From Phoenix dactylifera (lineage: Eukaryota > Streptophyta > Magnoliopsida > Arecales > Arecaceae), in contig NC_052400.1 in the NCBI RefSeq assembly GCF_009389715.1, positions 1,612,001-1,676,000 on the forward strand: a stretch of DNA of 64,000 nt. The letters are read 5' to 3'. Position 1 is the stretch's first letter, and every line of letters begins with the position of its first letter. Below are positions 48,588 through 60,038 of the stretch, one piece after another. The notes beneath the pieces are model-generated. The model had not been told where the DNA came from. It saw nothing but the letters and a program-made list of their open reading frames with translations, and ran no database searches. The translations under genes and the position numbers were made by a program.

Positions 48588-50882
48588 ATCCTGCCAATGC
48601 TTCATGCTGCTCCCTCCCATAAATCAAGGTAATCTGGTAACAAGCGGAAAAGGATTCTAGGCAAAAAACAGAAAAAAGGGCTTGGGAGGGTGTGGACATT
48701 TATGTAAGTCAGGTAACTGGCTTAATGCTAGTATTATCGTTTTGTGGGTGTACTTTTGCTTTTCCTTTGTTGAAACTATTGTCCCTGCCTCTTATGTATT
48801 GTGCTAGTTCTTTCATGGGAGTTTGTGACTGGAAGTTTCTTCTGGGGAGCTTTATTTTAGTGCTCTAAATTGAAACTCCAGACAAATCTAGGGATAGGAA
48901 CTGTACAGCTTCTGCTACTTGAAGCCTTTGTCTTTCATTCTTCAAGGATCTAGCAGATGCGGCAAGGTGGAAGTTTTAGTATCCATTTTGGCTGGTGAAG
49001 AGAATCTGTCAGCATCTGTGGACCTCTGAATTGTAATCACAACTTGTTTCTTCTTTTCATTTAGTGTAAACTTGGAGGATTTCAAATACTTCTTGGATTC
49101 AATCCTTAATTACTGTGTACGTGGCAGCAGGCGTAATGATCATCTGTATGTCGACTTCCAGCACATATGTCAAGTATAAAGTTTCTCAATTTTAATCTCA
49201 ATAGTATTGAATATTGCTATTTGCGTTTGTTATGATTGTGGGGCTCCATTGTTTTATTTGTAAAATATGAAGTACGTGATGACAGATTGCACACTTCATT
49301 CTTTTACCAGTGGATACTGTTGGAGTGTTGTGATGAGATTAAAATGTATTTTGTGGAAGTTATACAGAATTGATGCATGCTGGGAGAAGCTATCAATCTT
49401 TCAAAGGTATGCTAATCTCTTACTGAAAAAGAAAAAAACAAACAAAAGTTTGATGATTAAAGGGGTCATTTGGTGCTGCATTTTCTAGTGATTGATTTTG
49501 CCAATTGGAATATTTTTGGATGCATGATGGTTGCTGTGGATCCATTGGCCATTAAACTGTTTGTCTGGGGTTTGTGAGATTAGGGGATGTGACCCAAGCT
49601 GAAAAAGATGTGTAAGTATGTCTAAAGCTGACTCTGGTAATTAGGGCATCTGAGACCTTGGATCATGTTTACTCTCGTAGATTGCTGTAAGGATGATGGG
49701 GAAGTAATGCATTTAATACTGCATAAAGACGGTTGAATTTCGTAGATATCTTTCTCTAGTATCTGATGAGATCGATAATATACTGTGCTCGAATCCAATC
49801 CATCCAATGTTCTTGGTAGCCATATCCTTCTTTCGAGCACGATGGTTGGGGAGAAGACCAGGACGTTTTGCAGTTTACTCATGACGTGATATAGTGGTAT
49901 TTTAGTAGTTTGTGTTTCTTTATTTGGTGATGAGTATAATTAAAGCTTGTTCTTGAGGAAAGTTATAAACTCTTGGTAGTTTTCTGGTAGATTCCAGTGT
50001 TAATGTACTTGGGTAAACATATACATCAAGCTAACCTTATAGAGGGAAAGCTTGGTCTTGGCCCATTTTGGTAACTACACTTTTATGGTATGTTGAGACT
50101 TTAGAGTAGGTTTGCATTTGATTTCTTCAGTAATTAGAACTTTGGTTCTCATATTGAATTTTGCAACTTTGTATTTTGGGATATGGTCATGTTTTGGATT
50201 ACAAAAACAGGCTTCTATCTCTACAAAGAAGCGATCGGACAGTCTATCATGTGCAAATTATTTTATTTTCTAACCTGATCAACACATTGTCATCGGAAAA
50301 CAGATGTAGAAAATGATTTAGTGTATGTGGTATGTGAACCTTGAGTCCTCCTCCTACCTCCAAGTGGTGAGTGGTTGCTGGCTGGAAGTTTTTTTTATTC
50401 GACTGGTAGTGCCAGGTTATGTCGATCACTGAGCTCTATGCGTGGCCCTGGGGAGGACAATTTTGGTCTGTTTGAATGCTTGTTTCATCAGACGCGTCGA
50501 ATGTGGTCGTTCTTACAGGGATGTTGTTCCATCTAATTGTGCATGCATGCATTTCTGTTCTATTGAGAATAATGGTGAGAACTATACATTTTTAATTTTA
50601 GAACCTCTCTTTAGCACAGGCATTGAGGAGAGATACAATCAGCGGATTGATCATTGCATCATTGTAGTATTCTGTGGGCAATCAGAAATCTATAATTGCT
50701 TGAAACTCGAGTTGCAATTGTCTCGATAGTATGATATACTTTACAGTCCCTTGACACCTAGAGCCTCAGTTGGTGGATTCTCTCTCTCTCTTTCTCTCTC
50801 TCTGTGCGTGCGTTATAGTTTCATTCTAGTTTCATCATTATGGATGGGATTAATTATTCAGGGACCTTTGAGTCATCTTTCA
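48588..50882. other. PAT1 3' UTR and intergenic DNA
   Basis: The first several hundred bases are probably the PAT1 3' UTR (T-rich, no coding). No clear canonical polyadenylation signal can be assigned. The remainder has only unsupported short frames. A CT microsatellite lies at about 50779-50801. Confidence 0.5.
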
Positions 50883-50897
50883 GAAAGGAGCTCTCTT

Positions 50898-51406
50898 CTT
50901 CTTCTTTTTTCTTTTTTTTTTTCTCTTTTTTTTTTTTTTGCTAAACCGGGTGATCTATACAACACGTGTACGGATACACCCAATAAAATCGGAAAACAAA
51001 ACATCCCGGAGCTCCCGAGGCAGCTCTCCGTCCCCAGCCCATAAGGTACTACCGGCATGGTTAGCCACGTACGTGGCCACCCAATCCGCAGCCCCGTTGG
51101 CTTCTCTAAACACATGCTTCGCCTGGACCACCCCTCCGTCCCTCATCATCAACCCGATATCGCGGATCAAGGGATGGTCGGCAGCACCGGCTCTCAGACC
51201 CCCCTGGATCCAACTAATGACCGTAGCCGAGTCACCCTCCAAGATGACCGATCTAGCTGAGAGCACATGCTGAGCGTGTCGAAGACCCGCCCAGGCAGCT
51301 CTCAGCTCCGCTCCAGAAACCGTGCAGTCAAATACCTGACAGCCTCCCGCCGCCACTATCCTGGAGGTCGGGTCCCGAATAACAAAACCCGCTCCACCTA
51401 TCGTGC
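50898..51406 (-). mobile_element. 5'-truncated LINE tail with RNase H domain
   Basis: The minus strand encodes about 150 residues of the RNase H-like C terminus of a plant LINE ORF2: GGAGFVIRDPTSRIVAAGG, SGAELRAAWAGLRHA, ILEGDSATVISWI and FREANGAADWVATYVANH, ending CIRTRVV just before a T/C-rich tail (50898-50939). Acid residues of the RNase H site (E in SGAELRA, D in EGDS, D in GAADW) are present. It is flanked by GAAAGGAGCTCTCTT (50883-50897) and GAAAGGAACTCTCTT (51407-51421), a 15-bp target duplication with one mismatch. The upstream polymerase is missing, so it is not functional. Confidence 0.85.
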
Positions 51407-52876
51407 GAAAGGAACTCTCTTTGGGGCTGGGAATTTCAGAGCAATAACAAATGCTGGGGCTGGGATTAATTATCCGCTTCTGTCCCCACTTCAAATGAAA
51501 AGGTGCCCTTGGGAATATGTCTTTGGCTGACTCAAACTTTGTACTGTAATAAATTAACATATTGGCAACTTTTTATTAGTAGACAACCGGTTGAAATGGT
51601 ATAATTATGGAGAGTGGATAGTTTGGATAGTTAAAACCATCTAAAATAACTCACAACATTTGTGAAAGAAAAGTGGTTTCTTATCCAAAAAAGGGGCAGT
51701 GGTCTGAGAACAGATGTAATTGGAGGATGGTAGAGTTAGGTATGTCTTGAGTTTATAAGATCTAGAGGATCTTTTTTCCGGAGCGGAGTGGGGGAAGCGA
51801 GTGGAAATTTGAGTGCAGATCAAAGTCTTAAGTCTATGTTATGTAGTCAGAGTCCACAGGCCCTTTGACTAACAAGGGGAAATAGAATTCTATGCAAAAC
51901 AAATTAAAGGCAATTTCCTTAATCACATCCAAAATTTTGAGTTGAGCCCGCCACATGGATGGATCAAGATAGATGCGAATGGTTTCGACTCTCATGTTTG
52001 AGACAATGAAACTATGAAAGGAGCAGATCATACTACTTATGTCAAGAGTGGACAGCCATGGTGGACTTATGCTTAGAGCAGCCTAGATGAAGACATGGAA
52101 ATTTGAAGTTACTTGCTAAATACGATTCCTCGATGGAAAGCAAAGTCTGAATGTTCCGCAGGATATGTTTAGAATCAGACATTTATTTTAGTCAGTTACT
52201 GTACAAGAATATCATACACTTCTTTAAAATTCAATGAGAGAATTGTTTTCAGCTCGAATCAACTAATTTTGACTTCGAAGAGCACTAACATATTCTCGAA
52301 AAAAAAGAGGAAAAAAATGGCAACATTCAAACAAGACCAAGTCATGCAATGTGGAAGACAAAATGCAAGGAAGTGCAGGGAAGCAATTTTTTCCTATAGG
52401 AGTTGATTATGTGAATGCATAGAAATAGAACTGGTCAGTTTTCTTAGATGCTTCTCATCCTCATAGATCATATCCAAGCTCAAGACCAGAGCTGCACTCC
52501 TTTGTTGACTGGATGAGCTACAAGATCTTCCTAACTGGTATGATGATGACATGCTAACTGGTCTCATGTGGGTCCCACTGGAAACACACCATATTCTCAC
52601 CCTTTGTAGGCCCCCTCCCCCTCTAATGACACATGTCAACTACTCAGATACATGGCACTGCCATGGGTGAAGCAAGTTAGCTTGCAGCTGATCCAGACAT
52701 GGAGGTTGGCTGGGACTTGGGCAATGTGTGGAAGCTGGGCATTGTTGGCTGTTTACATTAGGTCAAGGAGATGACTTTCTTGAAAGCAACAAAACCTAAC
52801 TAATCCTGTACTATTTTGAATCCCTTTTGGTGGATTATACCAATTGGAAGGCAGAAAAAAACTTCCTACCTACCAG

Positions 52877-52881
<5 letters not shown>

Positions 52882-52922
<41 letters not shown>
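52882..52922. repeat. (GA)20 microsatellite
   Basis: Uninterrupted GA dinucleotides. Confidence 0.95.
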
Positions 52923-52924
<2 letters not shown>

Positions 52925-54431
52925 ACATGGAGAGATTATTGATGAAGGTCAACACATGCATGTGATCCATAGAAGCTTCAGCATATATTTTATTTAAGAA
53001 AGGTAAATACTTTAATAATAAAGGTATATAAATTATTCTCACATATAGTCTTTAAGTAGCAAACGAGGTAATGGCATATGCATCCATGCAGCTAAATTAT
53101 GAACATCTAGATATTGATGCATATATAATTATCCAATGAGTGATTATTAATTGAGTCAACTGCAAGTTGTGAATAGTTAGGCCTAATATTTGGTTTTGGC
53201 TTTCCGAACACACAAAGTGTACGTTTGCATGCTTCCCTTCCCTATGGGTTGTGGTGCTAGCTGCCAATTAAATAAAAAAAAAGAAAGATATCTTTCCTTA
53301 AGTTAATTAATATTAGGTTGTGAATAATCTGCAAGCTCCGAGGTACTTTTTCGTTGTTAATTAAGAAAGCGAAAGAAAATAAATTTATTAGGCAAGAATC
53401 TCCTTTTACTATTGTTTGCCGCTAAAGTATGATTCAGGGAGAGAACCAAGAAGAAAACAATGGACCAAATTTTTCTTCAAGGGAACGGTTTTCTTCTCCA
53501 AAAGATAGCAATTTTGCGAGAAAATGACAGACAAATCATTCTGGATCATCTCCTATAACTTCTTTTTCACTAAACTTTCTCTGCAATTTTTTTGTGTTAA
53601 GCCAAAGAAAGAGAAGACATCCATGCACTTTTCTTCTCTTTTCCTCCTTCTATTGGTGTGCTTTTCTTTTTATTTTCGCTTGCTCAAAAACCAAAAAATA
53701 TGGAGTGAATGGTATGACTTTATTTGATTTAGCAGTAGGAGATCAACTAATGGACAGGTTTAGAAATTTCAAAAAACATTAGAAGATTTATTGTAGTATG
53801 GTTGTTACTTTATCTTATTTAGGGTTAAGAGCACTTAAAAATGAATCTTATGTGAATTTTTGCTTCTTTTGCTTGTGCTGATTGCTAGTATCGATCTCAT
53901 TGATGTGAGACTCACACTCAACTTGTTTCTTATGAAGAACATAAATAGGCACTGTTAGTTCTCAAAAAACAAAAAATCATAGTATATGGGAGGGCAAACA
54001 TTGCACGACTGCCAATATGAAGAACTCATATTTTTCATCAGTTAGCTCATTATGTATGATATCTTACATGGTGAATGCTATCTTATTAATATAATTAAAT
54101 GTTGTTATTCCATGCACATTAATTGAAATATAAAGTCAAGCTGGTGTTATCACATGCAAAGGCAATACAGACTAGTTTTACTAAAGTACAAAATGGAAAG
54201 AGCAATGTGTTCATTATTTGACACAACAAAACTTGACCTGCAAATACGCAACGAGATATGGCAAAAGATTTTTTTTTTTCTTCTCTTTTCAATAGAATGA
54301 TCCATAAGCTATGTAACAGAGGGTAGCCCTCCTCCGAACATCTCTAACCTTTCAAATTTTGTTGAAGGATTTCAGATCACTTGGTCTAAATTAGCAAGAA
54401 GATAAATTGGCCATTCTCTGGTGCCACATAG

Positions 54432-54628
54432 CCATATACATACATACATACGTACATACATACATACATTTGGGAAAAAAGTATGGACGAGCCACATGCA
54501 GGGAAGCTTGCACATGTATATATGTATATATATACATATATACATATATATATATATATAGACATATATGCATATATGTATATATGTATATATGTATGTA
54601 CGTATACGAATGTACGTGTATGTATATA
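54432..54628. repeat. CATA/TATG microsatellite tracts
   Basis: A CATA-type tetranucleotide run is followed by a TA-rich imperfect dinucleotide tract. The tract resumes at 60369 after the retroelement. Confidence 0.85.
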
Positions 54629-54977
54629 TGATGGGGACATCAGCTAGGTCCCCATTTTATTTGCATATTTGCTTATTGTTATTTCTGGGTTTATTTGTGT
54701 TTTAGGATTTATTTGGGGTTTATTTTATTCTGGGCTTATTTGCATTTTAGGGCTTATTTGTGGAGAATTATTTTATGTAAGGGGTTTATTTTAATTGTTC
54801 TTATGGGGCCCTATTTAAAGGGAACTTTATGTTGATTAGGGTTTTAATGAAGAATTAAAGATTTCTTTCCCCCACGTTTCCTCTTCTTCTCTTCTCCTCC
54901 CTTCTCCTTCTTCTCTTCTTCTTCCTCCTTCTCTTCCCCTCTTCTCCTTCTTCCATTTAAAATTTGGTCCGGCATCA
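54629..54977 (+). repeat. 5' LTR
   Basis: 349 bp, TGATGGGGAC...CCGGCATCA. It holds a TATA-like TATTTAAAGG at about 54812 and a CT-rich 3' third. It differs from the 3' LTR only at the adjacent pair in TGTGGAGAATT versus TGTGGGAAATT. Confidence 0.97.
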
Positions 54978-54980
54978 ACT

Positions 54981-54998
54981 TGGTATCAGAGCCAGGTT
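54981..54998 (+). other. primer binding site, initiator Met-tRNA
   Basis: TGGTATCAGAGCCAGGTT, 3 nt after the 5' LTR. It is complementary to the 3' end of plant initiator methionine tRNA over 18 nt. Confidence 0.93.
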
Positions 54999-56511
54999 GG
55001 TTTTGCCCCTGCTGCCAAAGCCCCGATCCAACAACAGCCTTCATTTCCCTCGGTTCTCACGGTGCTTCAAGAAGAACAGGGCCATTCCCTCTTTCTCGGT
55101 TTTCACCAGGCTCTCTCAGTTTTCACCCCCCCTCCCCTTCTGTCGGTTTTCACTAGAGAAAAAAAAAAAGGGTTCTGCAGCCGAGGGAGAAGAAAGAGCC
55201 ACAGCCCCTGCACCAGACTCTCCTTCGCGTCTCTCTGACTTGATCCAACAGTCGCCGCTGCTTTCCCCACCGCCGGCAAACACTGTCAGCCGGTGTATGG
55301 CCGAGCGCCGACGGGTCCCCGGTTTTCTGTGGCCGCACGAATACTACGCCGTACGTCGACCACGGACGCCGGAGCGTGTCGAAGGGCCACGAGTGGTTCC
55401 CGCCGCCGGAAAGAAGAAGAACGTCACCGCCCTCCTTGCAGCTTTGTCCCTCGAAACCGGAGTCACCACTGCGTCGGCCGCCCCACCTGCAACCGTCGAT
55501 TCGCCCTCCGTTCCGGCCGCAACCGCCGCTGTGTCTTCCTTCACGACTGCAGCCGTCGCCGATCAGAGCCCCGTGGCTATTGGCTGCGCCGCCGGTCCCC
55601 TCAGTCGCTCCGCAACGACCGCTGAGCAGCCCGGGTCATCCTCCCGTTTCGGTCGGGAGGTTGAAGACGGGTGGTAACGGGTAAGTTCTAAACCCGTTAC
55701 CCCAAAACCCGATAGCCCGGGTCGACATCCAGTAAGTTAAAAAAAAAAAAAAAATTGGCACGTGACCCGCACGTGCTGAGTTTCACAGTTATCGGAGCGG
55801 GTTTCATTCGAAACCCGAAACCGATAACCCGAACCCGTTAAGGTTCAAAAAAAAAAAAAGAAAAAAAAAGAAAAAAAAAGAAAAAAAAAATCCCTTCGGA
55901 TCACGTGACCTGCACGTGTTCCTAAAAAAAAAAGAAAAAAAAAACTAACCTCTGTTCTGCCGAAGAGGAAACCCTAGGGTTTCCACCGCCTCCTTCGCCG
56001 TCGTCGCCGAGCTCAGCCTGCAGCGCCACCACCGGCCACTCCGCCTTTTCCTCCTCGCCGCCTCTGCCGTGCCGTCTCTGCCGCCGACGCAATCTCCTCC
56101 GTCACCCGAGCCCGCGCTGCCCCTGTGCCCGTGCCGCCCGTGTCGCTCCGCCGTCGCCGCCTCCGCCCGTGCTGCTTCCTGCCGCCGCCGAGATCCGTTC
56201 CATCCTCCTTCTCCTCCTTCGTCCACCGCCCGAGCCGCCGGGGCCCGAGCTGACGCCGACGGCCTCATCGTACATCCCCTCCTATTTTCCTCACCACCGG
56301 CCGACTCCACAGGCCGCCCGCCGCCCTCCTTCCGCCGTCCTCTCCTCCTCACGGTCCGACTACCCCGCCGCTACGCCCACCTCCGCTTGCCGCTGCACCA
56401 GACCACCGCCTCCACCTTTCCCTTTTCTCTCCACTCCCCTTTCGGTCCCCAGTTTCTTCCTTCACTCGAGAAGAAGAAGAGAAGAAGGAGAAGGGAGGAG
56501 AAGAGAAGAAG
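54999..56511 (+). other. retroelement leader; gag absent
   Basis: About 1.5 kb between PBS and protease. It has a C-rich stretch, A-rich spacers (55741-55754, 55846-55890 and 55925-55944), an 18-bp perfect palindrome at 55967-55984, a very GC-rich block (about 55985-56400) and a purine-rich GAAGAAG tract (56468-56511). Open frames here are biased in Pro/Arg/Ala/Ser with no capsid or zinc-knuckle features, so I do not call a protein. Confidence 0.7.
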
Positions 56512-56844
56512 ATGGTTAGGTGCACACTAGCCCAAACAAAGACCGAACAAGACTGGCGAAGAACCTCCCTGTTTTATATACTTATCAAGATCAATGGTAA
56601 AACATGCAAAATCTTATTTGATAGCGGGAGTTGCATCAATGCCATTGCGTCTGGAGTTGTTTCTCGCCTTGGCCTGAAATCTACCCCTCATCCTAATCCA
56701 TATAAAGTAGCCTGGGTAGATAAGACGTCCATTTCAGTTTCAGAAAGATGCCTTGTCCCGATTCAATTTCTATCTTATAAAGACGAGATTTGGTGCGACT
56801 GCCTCCCGATGGACGTAGGTCAAGTCATTCTAGGAAGACCTTAG
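56512..56844 (+). pseudogene. retroelement aspartic protease region, ends at in-frame TAG
   Basis: An ATG at 56512 opens a frame with the retropepsin active site (DSGS, about residue 39) in the context FYILIKINGKTCKILFDSG, and a GRP near the C-terminal end typical of the protease fold. TAG at 56842-56844 stops it. The same frame stays open afterwards into the RT, so the stop is a nonsense change within one polyprotein. The ATG sits at the join of the purine tract to protease-type sequence. Confidence 0.85.
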
Positions 56845-58572
56845 TTATACGATAGGGACGTCACACTTCATGGTCGGTCAAATTCGTGTAGTTTTATGTT
56901 CCAGGGTCGGAAAATTATACTGAATTCATTGCCTCCTAGAGAGCCCGGCCCTGAGAAGAAGGGTGCTACACCACAAAAAGATGAGTCACTTCACATCATT
57001 ACTTCGAAAGAGGTAATGAAAGATATCGAAAGCCATTCACCTGTGTTCGCCCTTGTGGCTAGAGTTATCAATGTGGAGTCAAATGCCGAACATCCGGTCG
57101 CCGTAGTTCCTCTGTTGGAGGAGTTTCACTCTGTCTTCCCCACTGATCTTCCAGAGGCACTCCCTCCAATGCGTGATATCCAGCACGTAATTGATCTCAT
57201 TCCTGGAGCGTCACTGCCAAATCTTCCCCACCATAGACTCAATCCAAACGAGCACACTGAACTGAAACGCCAAGTTGACGAACTAGTCACTCGAGGGTAT
57301 ATTCGTGAGAGTTTGAGTCCCTGTGCTGTACCTGCACTCCTCACTCCCAAGAAAGATGGCTCTTGGAGGATGTGCGTCGATAACCGTGCTATCAATAAAA
57401 TCACGGTTAAGTATCGTTTTTCTATTCCTAGGCTGGACGACCTTTTAGACTATATGTCTGGTGCTACAGTTTTTTCCAAGATCGACCTAAAGAGTGGGTA
57501 CCACCAGATTCGGATTCGTCCTGGGGATGAATGGAAAACTGCATTCAAAACCAAAGATGGACTCTACGAATGGTTAGTAATGCCTTTCGGATTAACAAAT
57601 GCTCCAAGTACTTTTATGAGGGTGATGACACAGATCTTTCGACCTTTCTTGAACAAATTTGTCGTTGTATACTTTGATGACATCCTCATTTATAGTCAAA
57701 CTCAAGAGCTCCATCTCTCACACCTGAGGCAGGTTTGTGAAGTCCTGCGGAAAGAAAGCTTCTTTGCAAACCCTAAGAAGTGTGCCTTCCTGACTGATCA
57801 CGTCACTTTCTTAGGATTCATAGTGTCTTCCAAGGGTGTCTCCGCTGATCCAGAAAAAGTAAGCGCGATAGTTGATTGGCCTGAGCCCAAGACCTTAGCA
57901 GAAGTACGTAGTTTTCATGGTCTGGCTACTTTCTATCGTCGCTTCATTAGAAATTTTAGTTCAATAATGTCTCCCATCACAGATTGCATGAAGAAAGGAG
58001 ACTTTATCTGGACTAAGTCGGCATCCCAAGCATTTAAAAATATTAAGCATAGGATGACTGAAGCACCTGTCTTGCGCCTCCCCGATTTCACTAAGGTATT
58101 CGAGGTCGCATGTGATGCCTCTAGCGTTGGCATAGGTGGTGTGTTAAGCCAAGAAGGTCACCCTGTCGCGTTCTTTAGCGAAAAGTTAAGTGATGGCAGG
58201 TTGCGTTATTCCACCTATGATAAGGAATTCTATGCGGTAGTGCAAACTTTGCGACATTGGCGACACTATTTGCTACCGCAAGAATTTGTTCTGTATTCAG
58301 ACCATGAGGCTTTAAAGTATCTCAATTCTCAAAAGAAATTAAACCTTCGACATGGCCGATGGATTGAGTTTCTACAAGCCTATACTTTTGTGCTGAAATA
58401 TAAAGCTGGAGTTGAGAATAAGGCTGCTGATGCGCTCAGTCGACGGATCTTCCTCCTATCCATGATGAGCACTGAAGTAATTGGTTTTGAAAGGATCAGG
58501 GAACAATATACCACCTGTCCCGATTTTAGTAATGTATACCTGACCTTACGAGATGGAGTAGAGAGAGAGAGC
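56845..58572 (+). pseudogene. retroelement reverse transcriptase and RNase H region
   Basis: In the same frame as the protease. RT motifs include [14 protein letters not shown] and the catalytic YFDD in [11 protein letters not shown]. RNase H follows with [26 protein letters not shown] and [10 protein letters not shown]. The frame is lost at a GA repeat (58561-58571), after which it ends out of phase at 58644. A 2-bp gain in the repeat accounts for the shift, because the integrase reads exactly +2. Confidence 0.9.
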
Positions 58573-60038
58573 AAGATGATTTCTTTTTATACTATGATTA
58601 TCTCTTTCGCTCCGACCGTTTGTGTATCCCTCGAACTTCTTTGAGAGATTTTCTAGTATGGGAAGTACACGCTGGAGGACTGTCTGGGCATTTCGGGAGA
58701 GACAAAACCATTGAGATGGTGGAAAGACGTTTCTTCTGGCCGAGTCTCAAGAGAGACGTGGCCAAGATCGTCGCTCAGTGCCGCACATGTCAATTAGCCA
58801 AACAACGTAAACAGAACACTGGGCTTTACACTCCACTACCTGTTCCTGATTGTCCATGGCAAGATGTTAGCATGAATTTTGTGTTAGGGCTTCCACGTAC
58901 CTCGACCAAACACAATTCCATTTTTGTAGTAGTGGACCGATTCTCTAAAATGGCTCATTTTCTTCCACGTTCTAAGACTTCTGATGCTTCTAGGATTGCG
59001 AAACTCTATTTTGACGAAGTCGTTAGACTCCATGGTCTTCCTAAATCTATTGTGTCCGATAGGGATGTTAAATTTATGAGCTACTTTTGGAAAACTCTTT
59101 GGCACATGATGGGTACCAAATTAAAATTTTCCTCTGCCTATCATCCCCAAACTGATGGCCAGACCGAAGTTGTCAACCGAAGTCTAGGGAGTCTTCTCAG
59201 ATGTCTGGTAGGTGAGCATACTAGGACTTGGGATCTCGTGTTACCAACTGCCGAGTTTGCATATAATAGTTCGGTCAATAGGACCATAGGCATGAGTCCT
59301 TTTGAAGTGGTGAATGGCTATAAACCTAGGCAACCCATAGACTTGATTCCCATGTCTCATCAACATCGAGTCTCTGAGTCTGCACAATCATTTGCTTCAC
59401 ACCTGCATTCATTGCATCAGGAGATCAGCAAACTTATTCACTCTAATAACTTAAAATATAAATCCTTTGCTGATTTGCACCGCCGTTATAAAGAATTAAA
59501 TGTAGGTGATTCAGTCATGGTAAGAATTAGACCTGAACGACTTCCTTCGGGGACGTTCAAAAAGTTGCAATCTCGTAGTGCGGGACCGTTCAAAGTCCTA
59601 AAGAAAATCAGTTCGAATGCGTATGTTGTAGATCTTCCTGAAGACTATGGGATTAGTGCGACATTTAATATTGAAGATTTAGTCCCCTACAAGAAATCAA
59701 CATTCATTCCTTCTGACCCTTTTGTTGATACATCCACTGTTGTTGATCACCCTGCTCTAGCACCTGCTAGTGAGCCTCCACCTCCACAGTTTCATGCACG
59801 CAGAGAACACATAGAACATATATTAGATGAGCAGGTTATATCTACCAGGAAAGGAAGCTACCAACGTTACCTTGTTCGATGGAAAGGTCGACCCGAATCA
59901 GATGTGTCGTGGATTTCGCGAGCTGAGTTGCAGCGCCTTGACCCGGACCTTCTGGAGCAGTACGACAGCCGACCCGATTTACACTCGACGGGGTCGAGTT
60001 TTTCTCACCTGGGAGGAGTTGATGGGGACATCAGCTAG
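58573..60038 (+). pseudogene. retroelement integrase with C-terminal chromodomain
   Basis: Frame +2 relative to the RT. An HHCC-type zinc-binding start (GHFGRDKTIEMVERRFFWP, then CRTCQ) precedes the catalytic core. The core has the second Asp (SIVSDRDVKF) and the Glu (QTDGQTEVVN), but the position of the first Asp (SMNFVLGLP) is Asn, codon 58875-58877. A GPF-type segment (SAGPFKVLKK) follows. The chromodomain sits at the end (EHILDEQ...RYLVRWKGRPESDVSW). The frame runs through the purine tract and 19 bp into the 3' LTR before stopping. Confidence 0.9.
60011..60019 (+). other. polypurine tract
   Basis: GGGAGGAGT directly before the 3' LTR, the expected plus-strand primer site. Confidence 0.8.

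Larger units (their letters stand above)
51422..54628. other. intergenic, microsatellite-rich
   Basis: No gene was seen. Contains a (GA)n run (52882-52922), a TACA/CATA tract (54432-54470) and a TA/TATG tract (54515-54628) into which the LTR element inserted. Confidence 0.55.

Noticed and set aside
50442..50729. 95-residue plus-strand open frame
   Set aside because: No recognisable motif or neighbouring exon. Length is within chance for this region.
50845..51473. TGGGATTAATTAT at 50845 and 51461 as TSD for the third LINE tail
   Set aside because: These repeats do not abut the T-rich tail. The 15-bp GAAAGGA(G/A)CTCTCTT pair abuts both ends and fits better, although the 13-bp match is curious.
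54384..54640. Open frames of 60-84 residues around the TATG/CATA tract
   Set aside because: Translations of microsatellite DNA (His/Tyr/Ile/Val repeats) on both strands.
54964..55677. 237-residue open frame after the retroelement PBS as a possible gag
   Set aside because: Starts in the LTR/PBS, rich in Pro/Ser/Ala/Arg, with no capsid-like helices and no CCHC knuckle.
55945..56530. Open frames on both strands in the GC-rich retroelement leader
   Set aside because: CCG-rich repetitive composition keeps several frames open at once. No protein family is recognisable.
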